From Loripinus fragilis (Eukaryota; Mollusca; Bivalvia; Lucinida; Lucinidae), in the NCBI GenBank assembly GCA_964019695.1, contig OZ026515.1, forward strand, positions 74,329,144 to 74,393,143: 64,000 nucleotides of DNA, read 5' to 3'. Every line of letters starts with the position of its first letter. Position 1 is the stretch's first letter. The notes below the pieces were generated by a model. The model worked only from the letters and a program-made list of their open reading frames with translations. It ran no database searches and was not told the DNA's origin. This document shows positions 21,399 through 32,818 of this stretch, piece by piece. The position numbers and the translations under genes are program-made.

Positions 21399-23135
21399 AG
21401 AAGGAATCATGAGGAACATATCTGTGAAATTATTCGGACCAGTAGTTCAGAAGAGATCATTTAAAGATATTTCTTATCTATAGCTCTGGCGGTCTTTTTG
21501 TTCAGTGCTTCCAAACCATTTGCGCAATTATGGTAGTGGGCATTATGTGGAACTTTTCTGTGAAACAGTATTGAATTTTGAACAGTGCCTGAGTGGTTCA
21601 AGACAAAAAGCCGTTTAAAGACATTTCTTATCTAGAGCTCTGGCAGCCCCCTGTGTTTGGTGGAGCAGAACCATTTGTGCAGTTTTGAACCTGGGGGCTT
21701 TGTTATGCCCAGGTCACACATTCACGGATCACCTCGCCAGTTCTACTACGGATTAAATGTCACGGATGACCCCGGAAATGCAAATTTCCGTAGTCCGATA
21801 CGGATGCACTATATACGTATGAATAAGTACTACTACGTATGATTACGGATGCAATACGGAAAGCTACGGACCAATACGGATTGCAACCAATGTACATCCG
21901 TGGCTAATCCTGCGTCTAGTCCGTGAATGTGTGACCTGGGCATAAGGAACAATTCTGTGATTTTTTTTTTAATTTGGGCCCAGTGGTTCAGATGTCATTT
22001 AAAGATATTTCTCATCTAGAGCTCTGGTGGCACCTTTGTTGGGAGGAGCAAAACCATTTGTGCATTTTTGGTAGAAGGCATCATGAGGAACACTTCTGTG
22101 AAATTAATTTGAATTTGGACTAGTAATGCACGAGATGTTGTTTAAAGACAATTCTCATCTAGCAGCAGGAGATGTTGTTTAAATACATTTCTCATCTAGA
22201 GCTCTGGCAGCCCCTTTGTTCCGCAGAGCAGAACTATTTGTGCAATTTTGGTTAAGTGCATCATGAGGAACAATTCTGTGATTTGGACTAGTGGTTCAGG
22301 AGGAGACTTTGTTTAAAGACATTTCTTATTTAGAGCTCGAACCAGTGGTTCACAAGACATCTTATCTAGAGCTCTGGCAGCCCAATTTTGGCTAAGTGCA
22401 TCATGAGGAACCATTCTATTTAATTACATTGAATTTGGACCAGTGGTTTCGGAGGAGATGTAGTTTAAAGACATTTCTTACCTATAGCTCTGGCGATCCT
22501 TTGTTCAGCAGAGCAGAGCCATTTGTGCAATTTTGGTAGAATGCATCATGAGGAACAATTCTGTCAAATTATTCTGAATTTGGACCAGTGGTTCAGGAGA
22601 TGTTGTTTAGACATTTCTTATCAGATCTAGAGCTCTGGCGGCCCTTTTGTTTGGCGAAGCAAAACCATTCGTGCAATTTAGGTAGAGGCATCATGAGGAA
22701 CAATTCTATGAAATTATTTTGAATTTGGACCAGTTGAACCACTCAAGGAAATGCCAATTAAGGATATTTCTTATTTAGAGCTCAGGCAGCCCTTTTGTTC
22801 AGCGGATTGGAACCATTTGTGCAATTTTGGTAGAGGGTATTATGAGGAACAATTCCCTGAAATTATTTCAAATTTGGTTCAGTGGTTCGGGAGATGTTGT
22901 TTAAAAGATTTCTTATATAGAGCTCTGGGGGCCCTCCTGTTCGGTGGAGCCAAACCATTTATGCATTTTGAAAAAGGACATCATGGGGAACATTCATGTC
23001 AAGTTATTTGAAATTTGAACCATTGGTTCAGGAGATGTCTAAAGAAAAAGTTTACGGAGGACGGAAGACAGACGCCGGATGAAGACCGATCACAATAGCT
23101 CACCCTGAGCCTTCTGCTCAGGTGAGCTAAAAAAA
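21399..23135 (+). repeat. Family A array, copy 2, right part with 3' hairpin
   Basis: Resumes the unit broken at 11633 and runs as about 150-bp units to the 3' hairpin at 23097-23128 (AGCTCACC…GAGC-CTTCT-GCTC…GGTGAGCT), preceded by a degenerate GACG-like microsatellite. It contains a MITE at 21703-21945. Confidence 0.85.
21703..21945. mobile_element. MITE, about 243 bp, TIR TTATGCCCAGGTCACACATT
   Basis: The ends are inverse copies for about 26 bases (TTATGCCCAGGTCACACATT…). The interior repeats TACGGAT-type motifs. It interrupts a family A unit. The target duplication is ambiguous because the ends are palindromic; TA is possible. Confidence 0.75.
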
Positions 23136-23288
23136 ATTCAAAATATCCTTTACTTTGTAACCTTGATGTCCTAAAATCTTAACCTGCTCAATTTCTTGTT
23201 TTTATCTCTTCAGGTCTATGTTTTCATCTATAACCATTTTATCCACTTCTGGGATTTTGGGGGAAATTCGATCCAAATTGGTCCCAAT

Positions 23289-24670
23289 TTGTTTGATTTG
23301 ATTCTTTATGTCCCAGTCAACAATTTGTTAGTTATGTAAGGATGCTTCCTGGGTTGAACCAGTACTAAGCAGAGGATAAAGTGTCTTGCGCAAGGACTAG
23401 GGGTGACTATCGATGTCCATTTTGACTATCACGATAGTATCACTATCACAGAAACCACTATCACGATACTATCACTATCATGGCATACTATCATGATACT
23501 ATCACGATACTATCAGGTTTTCTCAACAATTATCCTTAAACATGGATAAGAGTAGAAGGAATGAGTTTTGAACAAAGCAGCTTATAGTAATTGTCTGTTA
23601 ATGAGTTTGATTTAATCTGTCTGAATTTTGTAAGTTTATTGGCTATTAAAATGGCTTTACATTTTGATTATTATTAATTTTGAACCATACTCTAATGCAG
23701 GGTACACCAATCAATCAATATCTTTGTCCAAAGGGGGCATGGCCTGACTGCCTGGGAATTGGACAATTTCGGAAATAGCCTGTCTAATTCCCTTGTGACT
23801 GTTCAGGGGTTAAAATTGTTGTCTAATAATCCCTGGTGTGGCAGTGATCAACTGTCAAAAATCCCTTTTATTGGGAACCAATGTAGAAAAAAATATAGCT
23901 GTCTAAAACCTGCCATGATATTCCTCTTTTCAAATTTCTTGGTTTTAACAAATTTCTTGGTTAGAAAACAGTCTATATTTATTGTAGCCAGTGATAAAAA
24001 AAAACTAAACAACTAATTTAATAAAAACATTGATAATGATCTTAATCCTGAACCTGTTAATAATCATACAATTATGCTTTAACTACTATATGCCTGCCTA
24101 CTTCATCAAGGTTTTCCATTCAATTTATACATGTATTCAGTCTTCACAATTTTAAGCTTGTTGCCTCTTTATGCTTTCATGATACTTTTTTATTTGTCAA
24201 ATAGGGAGTGAGATAAATATCTCTCAAGGAAACCACTTTACCAGCTGGTAACAGAGAAATTGTTTTTATCCTCTATATTCATGTAGAAGGTGTTTGGACC
24301 TGCAATGACCATGTAACAGCCAAAGTGATTATAAAACAGCTGCTTTCAGTTTTATCACATGTCTTCACTGTGTCTGAATATGAATCTACTGAAATACCAT
24401 TACAAAGGTTATGTTATCTGCCTGGCTATCTAAACTATCAAAACTATCGATAGTTGGGTGCACTATCGGCGATAGTTATCGATAGTTGAAATCGATAGTT
24501 GAAAACACTATCACGGTAGCACTATCAGAGCAGTAACTATCACGATGCATCAAACTATCGATGTATCGTTACACCCCTAGCAAGGACACATTACAGTGCC
24601 TCCCGTGAGGTTTTGACAAGCAACACCTCAATCTCAAGCACAGCACTCTTCAACTGAGCCACTAGCCCTT
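23289..24670 (-). mobile_element. tRNA-derived SINE split by a hAT-like element
   Basis: The SINE tail and body (TTGATTTGATTCTTTATGTCCC…) lie at 23289-23397. The tRNA-like head (…CTCAACTGAGCCACTAGCCC, the inverse of a box A region) lies at 24588-24670. The two halves are separated by the 1,182-bp element at 23398-24579. Confidence 0.8.
23398..24579. mobile_element. hAT-like non-autonomous element with 8-bp target duplication
   Basis: Ends are TAGGGGTG…CACCCCTA and the target GCAAGGAC is duplicated at 23390-23397 and 24580-24587. Both subterminal regions are packed with ACTATCACGATAGT and ACTATCGATAGT-type palindromes, which is plausible for transposase binding. No transposase frame was found in the interior (about 23520-24420). 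8-bp duplications and short TIRs of this type are typical of the hAT superfamily. Confidence 0.88.
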
Positions 24671-24734
24671 AAAAGGTATAATGATATATTATCAAAATGA
24701 GTTGGTGATTCCATCTAGAAGTTTCTAAAGAGGA

Positions 24735-25460
24735 ACAAGAATTGTTTTTCCACCAAAAAATCAGATGTCTCCCCCCTTTTGATGTCAAAAGTATGAGTCA
24801 TTAAATACAATTTCAAACAGAAACATTAAATACAATTTCTAACGGAAATTATAGTCATTTCATGCAGACAATCAGCTCGTATCTAGTAAAGATATCTGTC
24901 AATGTAGTTAACTATTGCACAATCATAACCTGGTATAAAATAGTCATAGAAAATTGTTTTTGTGATGGATAAATTCCAAGGGAAATAACTCAAAGAGTAT
25001 AAATGACAGAGTTACTATTCTTGCACTCAGCACGTCAACTCATGTTGGTTGATACTTGTATAAAGTTCTGTGATTATAGCTTAAGGGGTTTTCAAGTTAT
25101 AGAGTGGATACAATTTTTGTGATGCACAAAGTTCCCAGGGAAATAACTCAAAAAGTATAAAAGGCAGAGTTACCATTCTTGCACTCTGCACGTCATATCA
25201 TGCTCATTGATATTTGTATAAAGTTTCGTGAATATAGCTTATGTGGTTTTCAAGTTATAGAGCGGACACGATTTTTGTGATGCACAAAGTTCAAAGGGAA
25301 ATATCTCAAAAAGTATAAAAGGCAGAGTTACCATTCTTGCACTCTGCATGTCATCTCATGCTGATTGGTATTTGTATAAAGTTTCGTGAATAGATTTGTG
25401 ACAGACAGACGCCCTGGGAAAAACAATATGTCGCCCGACCCTGAAGGGGGTAGACATAAT
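24735..25460. repeat. Family C: three tandem units between inverted ends
   Basis: Ends ATTGTTTTTCC…CCCCCCTTTT and GGGAAAAACAATATGTC…GGGGGTAGACAT are imperfect inverses. Between them lie three units of about 165 bp containing 'gggaaataactcaaa.agtataaa', 'gcactctgcacgtcat' and 'ttgtataaagttt.gtgaat'. A CAGACAGACG microsatellite precedes the right end. Confidence 0.75.
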
Positions 25461-25549
25461 AAGTCCACATATGGATTACGCACATGCCTAAAATACAGAA
25501 AACAGATGTGCCATTAAATTGGTATGTTATTGTTTTCTTACTTAATGTA

Positions 25550-26465
25550 TACTTAAGACCAAAAGTAACTTTACACTGTTATTATATATACCTTTTCTGG
25601 GTATTGGTGAGTGGTATTTTAAATGTGTTTAATTCATATTAAAGTTCAATCAATTATTCATATGACCTTTTAAATTCCATGTTGTTGCTGTCATAAATGC
25701 AACCACAATGCCCTAATGAAAGAAGCAAGGGGCAAAATAAACTTTTCCAAAACGCATCACTTTTGATGTGTTACTGTAGCCTTGCAATTGGACAATTTTT
25801 AATTTTAAAGAACCTGTCTGAAAGACAGGCTATTGAATTGTTGTTTAAAGTTCAAATCAGCGTGGATCACCCTTCGAGTAACACAAATTAGAGTTGTATT
25901 TTTACGTTCATACCCCTTTTTGTGAACTTTACAATGCTTTCAATGGAATTTTCCATACGAAATTGTTTGCCGTTTTTCTTCCGAACCGATGGGAATTTTT
26001 ATCAGATTATCTCGTCACATACTCAGGGCAGAAGTCCCAACAAATCGCTGGTAAAAAAATCCAAATGCCATCTGAGATAAAGCTTTTAGCAAGGACTAAA
26101 ATTTACTATTGTTTTAATTCAAAGGGAGATAATTTAAAAGTGAACCAACTTTAAAATGCTGCCAAAATCAAACTATACGTCAGAGACAGAATGTCTTGCA
26201 GTATTTTTAATGTGCAATCGATGACCCTTAAAATAGCGTGTTCAAACCCTAGGTTTACTTTGGATTTAGTTAGGAAATGCTGATTTTGTGCTTTTAATGA
26301 AAGCACAGATAACGCGAAAGAAAATTTATTTACCTAAGTTGTTTTTCGTGAATTAGGCCAGGGCGGGAACGAGCAACTCTTTGCAATATTTAATTTGGTT
26401 TAACTCAAAAACAGTAAAGATATATTCGATAGTTAAAAGTGTAAAGTTACTTTTGGCTTTAAGTA
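25550..26465. mobile_element. TIR element, about 0.9 kb, TA-flanked
   Basis: Left end ACTTAAGACCAAAAGTAACT and the inverse of the right end (ACTTAAAGCCAAAAGTAACT) match, both abutting TATA. This is compatible with a Tc1/mariner-type TA target. The two short plus-strand open frames inside (25697-26154) have no recognisable domain. Confidence 0.65.
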
Positions 26466-26645
26466 TATTACCAATAAGATTTGTCTGGGTCCCAGTACTG
26501 TAATAAACTTGTCCATACATCCAGAAATTATTGTTTTCCTACTGAGTCGTAATTTGATCATGCATAAGCAATTCAGAGATCCAGTACCAGTTATCCCCTA
26601 AATATTCAGAAAGATAGGCCTGGGTAAACAGAGATATGGCCCCGA

Positions 26646-26878
26646 GGTTATAAAACATTTTTCATGCTCAACTCAACATGCTCAACTGTTTCATGAAATT
26701 TAACACTCATAAATGTTAAAATCCCAATAATTGTTGGCATATTAACATTCATTAGCATAATAAATACAACATCTGAAAGTTTTAAAGCAAGAAAAGTCTT
26801 TATTTTTCTGCATTTCATTTTTTATTAACAGTTAAATTTCATGCTCAGTTGAGTTGAGCATGAAAAAGTTTTATAACC
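26646..26878. mobile_element. MITE, about 233 bp, long palindromic arms
   Basis: The arms begin GGTTATAAAAC and share CATGCTCAACTCAAC, and the arm interior (TTTCATGAAATTTAAC) is also matched. No convincing target duplication. Confidence 0.7.
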
Positions 26879-28007
26879 AGAGCTTTTGAATTTTTTTTAA
26901 GATAGGTGGGCCGAAGTGATCCATGGAGCAAAAATGGTGGGTCATTTTCTGAAATGATGGGTATATGTTGACATTTGGGTTGTATTTAATTAACAAAGTT
27001 GGAACTTAGAGAAACTTAACACAGGAACAGCTTAAACTATATATGATGGTCAATTTTAAATACTATAGGTTAGCTTAATTATCTAATTTATAAATAAGTT
27101 CCCAAACTTTCCATTGATGTAAAACCATTAAACTGTAATCAATATGGGTGAGCCCATCCACATCAGATCTCAAGTTTCATTTGCTGTCATGAAGATACAA
27201 GCGCCGAACAACTGACAAGAATTTCCATTTTAAAAAAATACGGAATTACCAAAAACAGCGGCTGTGCTAATGTGATGTTAAATTTTAAGACTAGCGGGCA
27301 ATGTGGCTATTTCTAATCGTTGGGGGAACCAAAACATTTTCAAGCCATTGTTTGGTCACTGAAAACCCAAAAAGCATAGCAAATGCTGCAATTTTCTGAA
27401 CTTTCTCAGAGAAATAAAGGACCAATTTTTCACAATTTGACATTTTATCAATGCTTTAACGTTATCGCCTTTAAACGGTGTTTCTAGTCGATTTTTCATG
27501 AACCACATTCACAAGTTAAACTGTTTGATGCCTTCCAACACATTCAGAAAAATAGCGTTGAATGAAATATCTTCATGGCTATAAAGCACAAGCCGAAAGA
27601 TAAAATCTTACGCCACCATTATCTCGCAAAAGCGTTGCACCATTTTCCAGCAACTTCAGGTTTTAATCAACCATAAGATGAGTTACATTGTAAGCCACTG
27701 AAATCTTTGTAAACTGAGTCTCTGTTGAATTGAAACGCCAATTAACATTAGAAGTTTAATCAAATGATGACTACGTTTTGACGTCATTGATGGCAGCTGA
27801 TTTTTTCAGCATGAAATCTCTATCACGTCTGTAACATAACCAATAGTTTTTATAGATGTATGATGCATGAGGAAGATGTAAGACCACCAAACGAAAAATC
27901 ACATGCTTATCATTTTAGCATTACTTACAAATGATGTGAATTTTACTTACTGACCCCTCCTGCAATTCGTGCTCTCCCCAAATGCCCATTCAAAGAATGG
28001 CGTCTGT
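26879..28007. other. No recognisable gene or element
   Basis: AT-rich sequence with short open frames only. Confidence 0.55.
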
Positions 28008-29542
28008 AAAGGATCATTGACACTTGCTATGGGTAAATGCCTATGATTTTCAGTAAAACTAAAAGTTTGTCAATCGTCCCTTTCTTCACATTGAAGCTAC
28101 CCTGACCTGAGTACTTTATGGCTGTGAAATCCGTTTTTGATATTAAATGCTTCAAAGATGTAAAATTTTGGGTAGAACAATCAGTTTTACATTAAGATAT
28201 ATAGAAATCCAAAAACATTTTTTAAAATATCATTCCCCCCCCATGTGCCAGCAGAAGCTTTTGCATGTATATGTGTTACCATATTTTACACATTGTATGG
28301 AAGTGGCTTGCTGGCACAAGGGGGGGAAAGATGTTCAGCAGCCCAAAAACCCAGGGCCTAAGCCCATAAAATGCCTTTTCTACCAAATAAGAAATTAATG
28401 ACAGTAATGAAGTTCTCTAGAACCAACCTCCTAAATTGCTTTGTATTCTGTGCTAGTAAAATATAAAGTACTTAAAGATTAAAAGTAGAATTAGCAAAGT
28501 TTTATGTTTTTTTCATAAGAAAAAAAATCTCACTGTTATAAACGACACATTATTTGCAAACGTCCTGTACTTATCTATTTGCATGCTAGGGAATTGTTCA
28601 TGTTTTTATTTTCGTCTGCCGACTTCTTCAAAATTAAGTTTTTGTTTAAAAATAAACCACCCAGGACCACCATCAAAGTGTCAAACAGTTTGGATCCAGA
28701 TCAAGATCGACATTCTGTTGGTCTTCATCTGGGTTAAAACTGTTTGCAAAAGGGTATTGGCAGACGACAACATTATCCACTGGCATGCACAGAGTTTTAA
28801 CAGGTATACTTCCACCAAACGCTTTGAGGCGTGACTGTAACGGTAAATGCATTGAATAAATCGAGGGTCATGCCTTAGAGGTCGTGGTAGAAGTATAAAT
28901 ACTTTAGTGTTCAATATATTGTCTCATATTGGGATATACATGCATATGTATACCATGAATATTCGGACACTTTAAATACATTTAACATGCTCTGCCCTTT
29001 ATACAAAGCAAAAGTTATATTCAAAGGATCTAGTTAGAATCAGTTTTACTTTCCAATGCTAAATGGGACACTTTCATTCCTTCAATTTTTTTTATTTCTT
29101 TCGTTGAGCTTTCAGTTTTGTATTATTTACGGTACATGTAGTCAAAAATGTACAGGTAACTTCTAAAGTATCTCCCTAAAATCATTTTGTTACAAAACAT
29201 ATTTTGTTTTTAAAACAATTTCATCAATTATTGTGATTCGTTTATACTCTGCATATGGTATGTTCAATAGATATCACCATGCCTACCAAATAAATCAAGA
29301 AAACGTGCAGAAATCACTTTTTAAAGCACTTTTTATTTTCATGAAATTTCAGACTCCCTCCCTTTTCTACCCGCCATAACTCTAGAGTGCGTAGGAAATT
29401 TTGAAAATATTTTGCTAGCTGGCTCTTGCCATTAGATTCACATATTGCACTGATACTTTATGCACCACACTAGAAGCTCAAAAGCAGCGTTCTGGGAATC
29501 AGAAAAAATAGGCGTATAAGGGCCAAACCGTCAATGCTCCTT
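28008..29542. repeat. Copy 1 of a 1.5-kb element repeated in tandem
   Basis: Starts AAAGGATCATTGACACTTGC and ends TCAATGCTCCTTT, an imperfect inverse of its start. It is co-linear with 29638-31053 with small indels. It contains a CAGTTTGGATCC hairpin repeat at about 28686. No coding region. Confidence 0.75.
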
Positions 29543-29637
29543 TGCGGTTTCAATTGCCCAAGATCCTGTTCTCGTCATTGCATTTGAAAATTTTTGATAT
29601 TGCACAAAGATGAGCACATAAAGATGCGAAACATAAG

Positions 29638-31053
29638 AAAGGATCATTGACACTTGCTATGGGTAAATGCCTATGGTTTTCAGTAAAAATAAAAGTTTGT
29701 CAATCGTCCCTTTCTTCACCGTGAAGCTACCCTGACCTGACTACTTTATGGCAGTGAAATCCAGCTTGGATATTATATGCTTTAAAGATGTAAAAATTTG
29801 GGTAGAACAATCAGTTTTTCATAAAAATGTACAGAAATCAGAAAACAGCAAAAGCTTTTACCTGTATATGTGTTACCATATTTTACACATTGTATGGAAG
29901 TGGCTTGCTGGCACAAGGGTGGGAAAGATGTTCAGCAGCCCAAAAACCCAGGGCCTAAGCCCATAAAATGCCTTTTCTAACGAATAAGAAATGAATGACA
30001 GTAATGAAGTTCTCTAGAACCAACCTCCCACATTGCTTTGTATTCTGTGCTAGTTTAATATATAGTACATAAAGATTAAAAGGAGAATTAGCAAGGTTTA
30101 TGCATTTTTTCATGAGAAAAAGCGCAATGTTATTTTTATGACACATTCTTTTGCAAACGTCCTGTACTTATCTATTTTTGCATGCTAGGGAATTGTTCAT
30201 GTTTTTATTTTCGTCTGCTGACTTTCTTCAAAATTAAGTTTTTACAAATAAACCACCGGGGACCACCATCGGAGTGTCAAGATCAAGAACGACATTCTGT
30301 TGGTCTTCATATGGGTTCAAACTGTTTGCAAAAGGCTATTGGCAGACGACAAAATTCTCCGCTGGCATGCAAAGAGTTATAACAGGTAAATACTTTAGTG
30401 TTCAATATATTACCTCATATAGGTAGCTTTCAATTTAGATATACACATGATGCATGTATGTATACCATAAATTTTCGAACACTTTAAATACATTTCGACA
30501 TGCTATCCTTTAAACAAAGCTAACGTAATATTCAAAGGAGCTCGTTAGAATCAGTTTTACTTTCCACTGCTAAATTGGGATACTTTCATTCCTTCAAAAG
30601 GATTTATTTCTTTTGTTGAGCTTTTTATTATGTATTATTTACAGTAGATGTAGTCAAAATGTACAGGTAACTTCAAAATTATCTTCCGAAAAATCATTTT
30701 ATTACAAAGCATATTTTGTTTTTAAAATAATTTCATCAATTATCGTGATTTGTTAATACTCTGCATATGATATGTTCAATAGATATCATATGCCTACCAA
30801 ATAAATCAAGAAAAAGTGCAAAATTCACTTTTTAGATCACTTTTCACTGTCATGAAATTTCAGACCCCCTCCCCTTTCTACCCGCCATATTTCTCGAGTG
30901 TGTAGGAATTTTAAAAATATTTTGCTAGCTGACTCTTGCCATTAGATTCACCTATTGCACTGATACTACATGCACCACACCAGAAGCTCATAAGCAGCAT
31001 TCTGGGAATCAGAAAAATAGGCGTATAACGCCCAAACCATCAATGATCCTTGC
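29638..31053. repeat. Copy 2 of the tandem 1.4-1.5-kb element
   Basis: Starts GAAAGGATCATTGACACTTG and ends TCAATGATCCTTG, so its termini are inverse for about 12 bases. The two copies are separated by about 95 bp of other sequence. They may be two insertions of a non-autonomous DNA transposon or a segmental duplication. Confidence 0.75.
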
Positions 31054-31339
31054 TAAACTTATTTTGCATAGTATATATAATTCGTAAGAACAATGCTGCC
31101 TTAATCAAGTTGACTTCAAAGTGAATCAGTGATAATCTTAAAAATTATTGAAATAAAGGGTGCTCCCTCATGTAAAATGTTAGGACAACATATAAGTGCC
31201 GATTTTGATTTTTTTTTTACAAGCTGTTACATTCAAAAGGTACCTTGCAGCTACTATGTTTGTGTGTGAGATGGATGAGTTAGAAACTATCCGGGAATTT
31301 ATCTGTTAACTAGAAATTGGGTTTATGAAACAATATGCC
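31054..31339. other. No recognisable feature
   Basis: Short AT-rich spacer. Confidence 0.5.
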
Positions 31340-32640
31340 CCCACCATTAGTTTGTCCACCATCCTGTTCACCAGGTAATCTAGTCATCATCCTCTTTCAG
31401 TTGACCGAATCTGAGGCTACTAGATGTAATAGTTTTGAGATATCTTCATTGGAAGTTTTTCGATGTCCAAATTTGCAAAGGGCATTAACTAAAAAAAAAT
31501 GCAAAGGGCGATAACAAAAATAAAAAAAAATCACCAGGTAATCTAATCATTACCCTCTATCAGCTGTCTAAGTTTGAAGCCCCTAAACTCGATTTTTTAT
31601 GTTTTTCACATTGATTTTCCGCGATAACTTTTTTATTATCAATTTTAGCCAACTGTGTTTGCGATGAATGTTGTATAGAAAAATTAGCGCCGATTTCTCC
31701 AAGAGGTCCGAAGTTTCTGACACAAACAGAATTTTGTGAACATAGATGAAGATTTTGCAATAAATTGAATTCAGCCCAATTTTCTAAGTCTTTTATTGAC
31801 AGGTAAATTTCGTAGAGGCGTGATAGAAAGGGTTCGTCTCAAAAGAATATTCACAAGCGGTGTACATACCGCTATTCAACGGTTGTTTATAGCATAATCC
31901 TGCCGTATGTAGACTCAGAATGTACCATGCATATTCAGAACCTTCTTTGAGCATGATTGTTTGTAAGTACAGAAGCTGTGATATCGCATGACGCGCCATT
32001 TATCTCTCATGCAGGTGCTGCTAAACGGACAGTTTCAAGATGACCCAAATAGCTTAACGCACGGGCGAACCAGGCGCGATTTCCAATATATTTAACGCAC
32101 GGGCGAACCAGGCGCGATTTCCAATATATTTGAACAAGCCATCCATCGCCTTTCTTATTGAATCGGGGCGGTGCAATGTAACTTTTTGACTGACATATTT
32201 GACTTAGTTTATTTGCGATTTGGTTAAAATGCTCAAAGAGTGCATCTATGCGCAGAGTTAATTGCAGTTTCTATGATGTTGGAACCGCTTGGAGAAGTTG
32301 GCGCTAATTTTTCTCCACAACTTTCATCGCGAACACAGTTTACTAAAATCAATAATAAAAAAGTTATGGCCGAAAATCAATGTGAAAAACATAAAAAATC
32401 GAGTTTAGCTGTAATTGTTTTTGAGATATCAAGTTTTCTATGACAAAATTTGCAAAGGGGGATAACTCAACAAAAATATATATATTTTTTTCAATTTCCA
32501 CCAGGTTATCTACTCATTATCCTCTATAAGCTGAGCAAGTTTGAAGCTCCTAGCTTTAACGTTTCTGAGATATCAAGTTTTCTATGTCCAAATATGCAAA
32601 GGGCAAAAACTCTAAAAAAATAAAATAATTTTGTTTTAAA
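31340..32640 (+). repeat. Family H tandem-unit array, interrupted
   Basis: Units contain 'caccaggtaatctactcatt', 'gctgagcaagtttgaagctc', 'gagatatcaagttttctatg' and 'tttgcaaagggcgataac'. It is split by the TA-flanked element at 31586-32405. Another array lies at 56.6-58.5 kb. Confidence 0.8.
31586..32405. mobile_element. TIR element, 820 bp, TA target duplication
   Basis: Inverted ends AACTCGATTTTTTATGTTTT / AAAACATAAAAAATCGAGTT extend imperfectly for more than 150 bp. TA at 31584-31585 and 32406-32407 flanks them. Joining the flanks restores the family H phrase 'cctagctgtaat'. This looks like a Tc1/mariner-type non-autonomous element. Inside, a 38-bp unit (GCACGGGCGAACCAGGCGCG core) is perfectly duplicated at 32054-32129. 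Confidence 0.82.
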
Positions 32641-32818
32641 GGGGAGTTCCACCCTATATGGAATTTACATAGGGTTCTGCCCACGCACATAACTTTATTA
32701 AATTTTGTAGAAAGATTGTCTATTACATGTGTGTTCTATTTGTGAGATATTTACCCATTCATCTATTTCAGATGTTAAATTTAAATAATTTTAAATTTTA
32801 AAATTTAACAAGTAGCCC

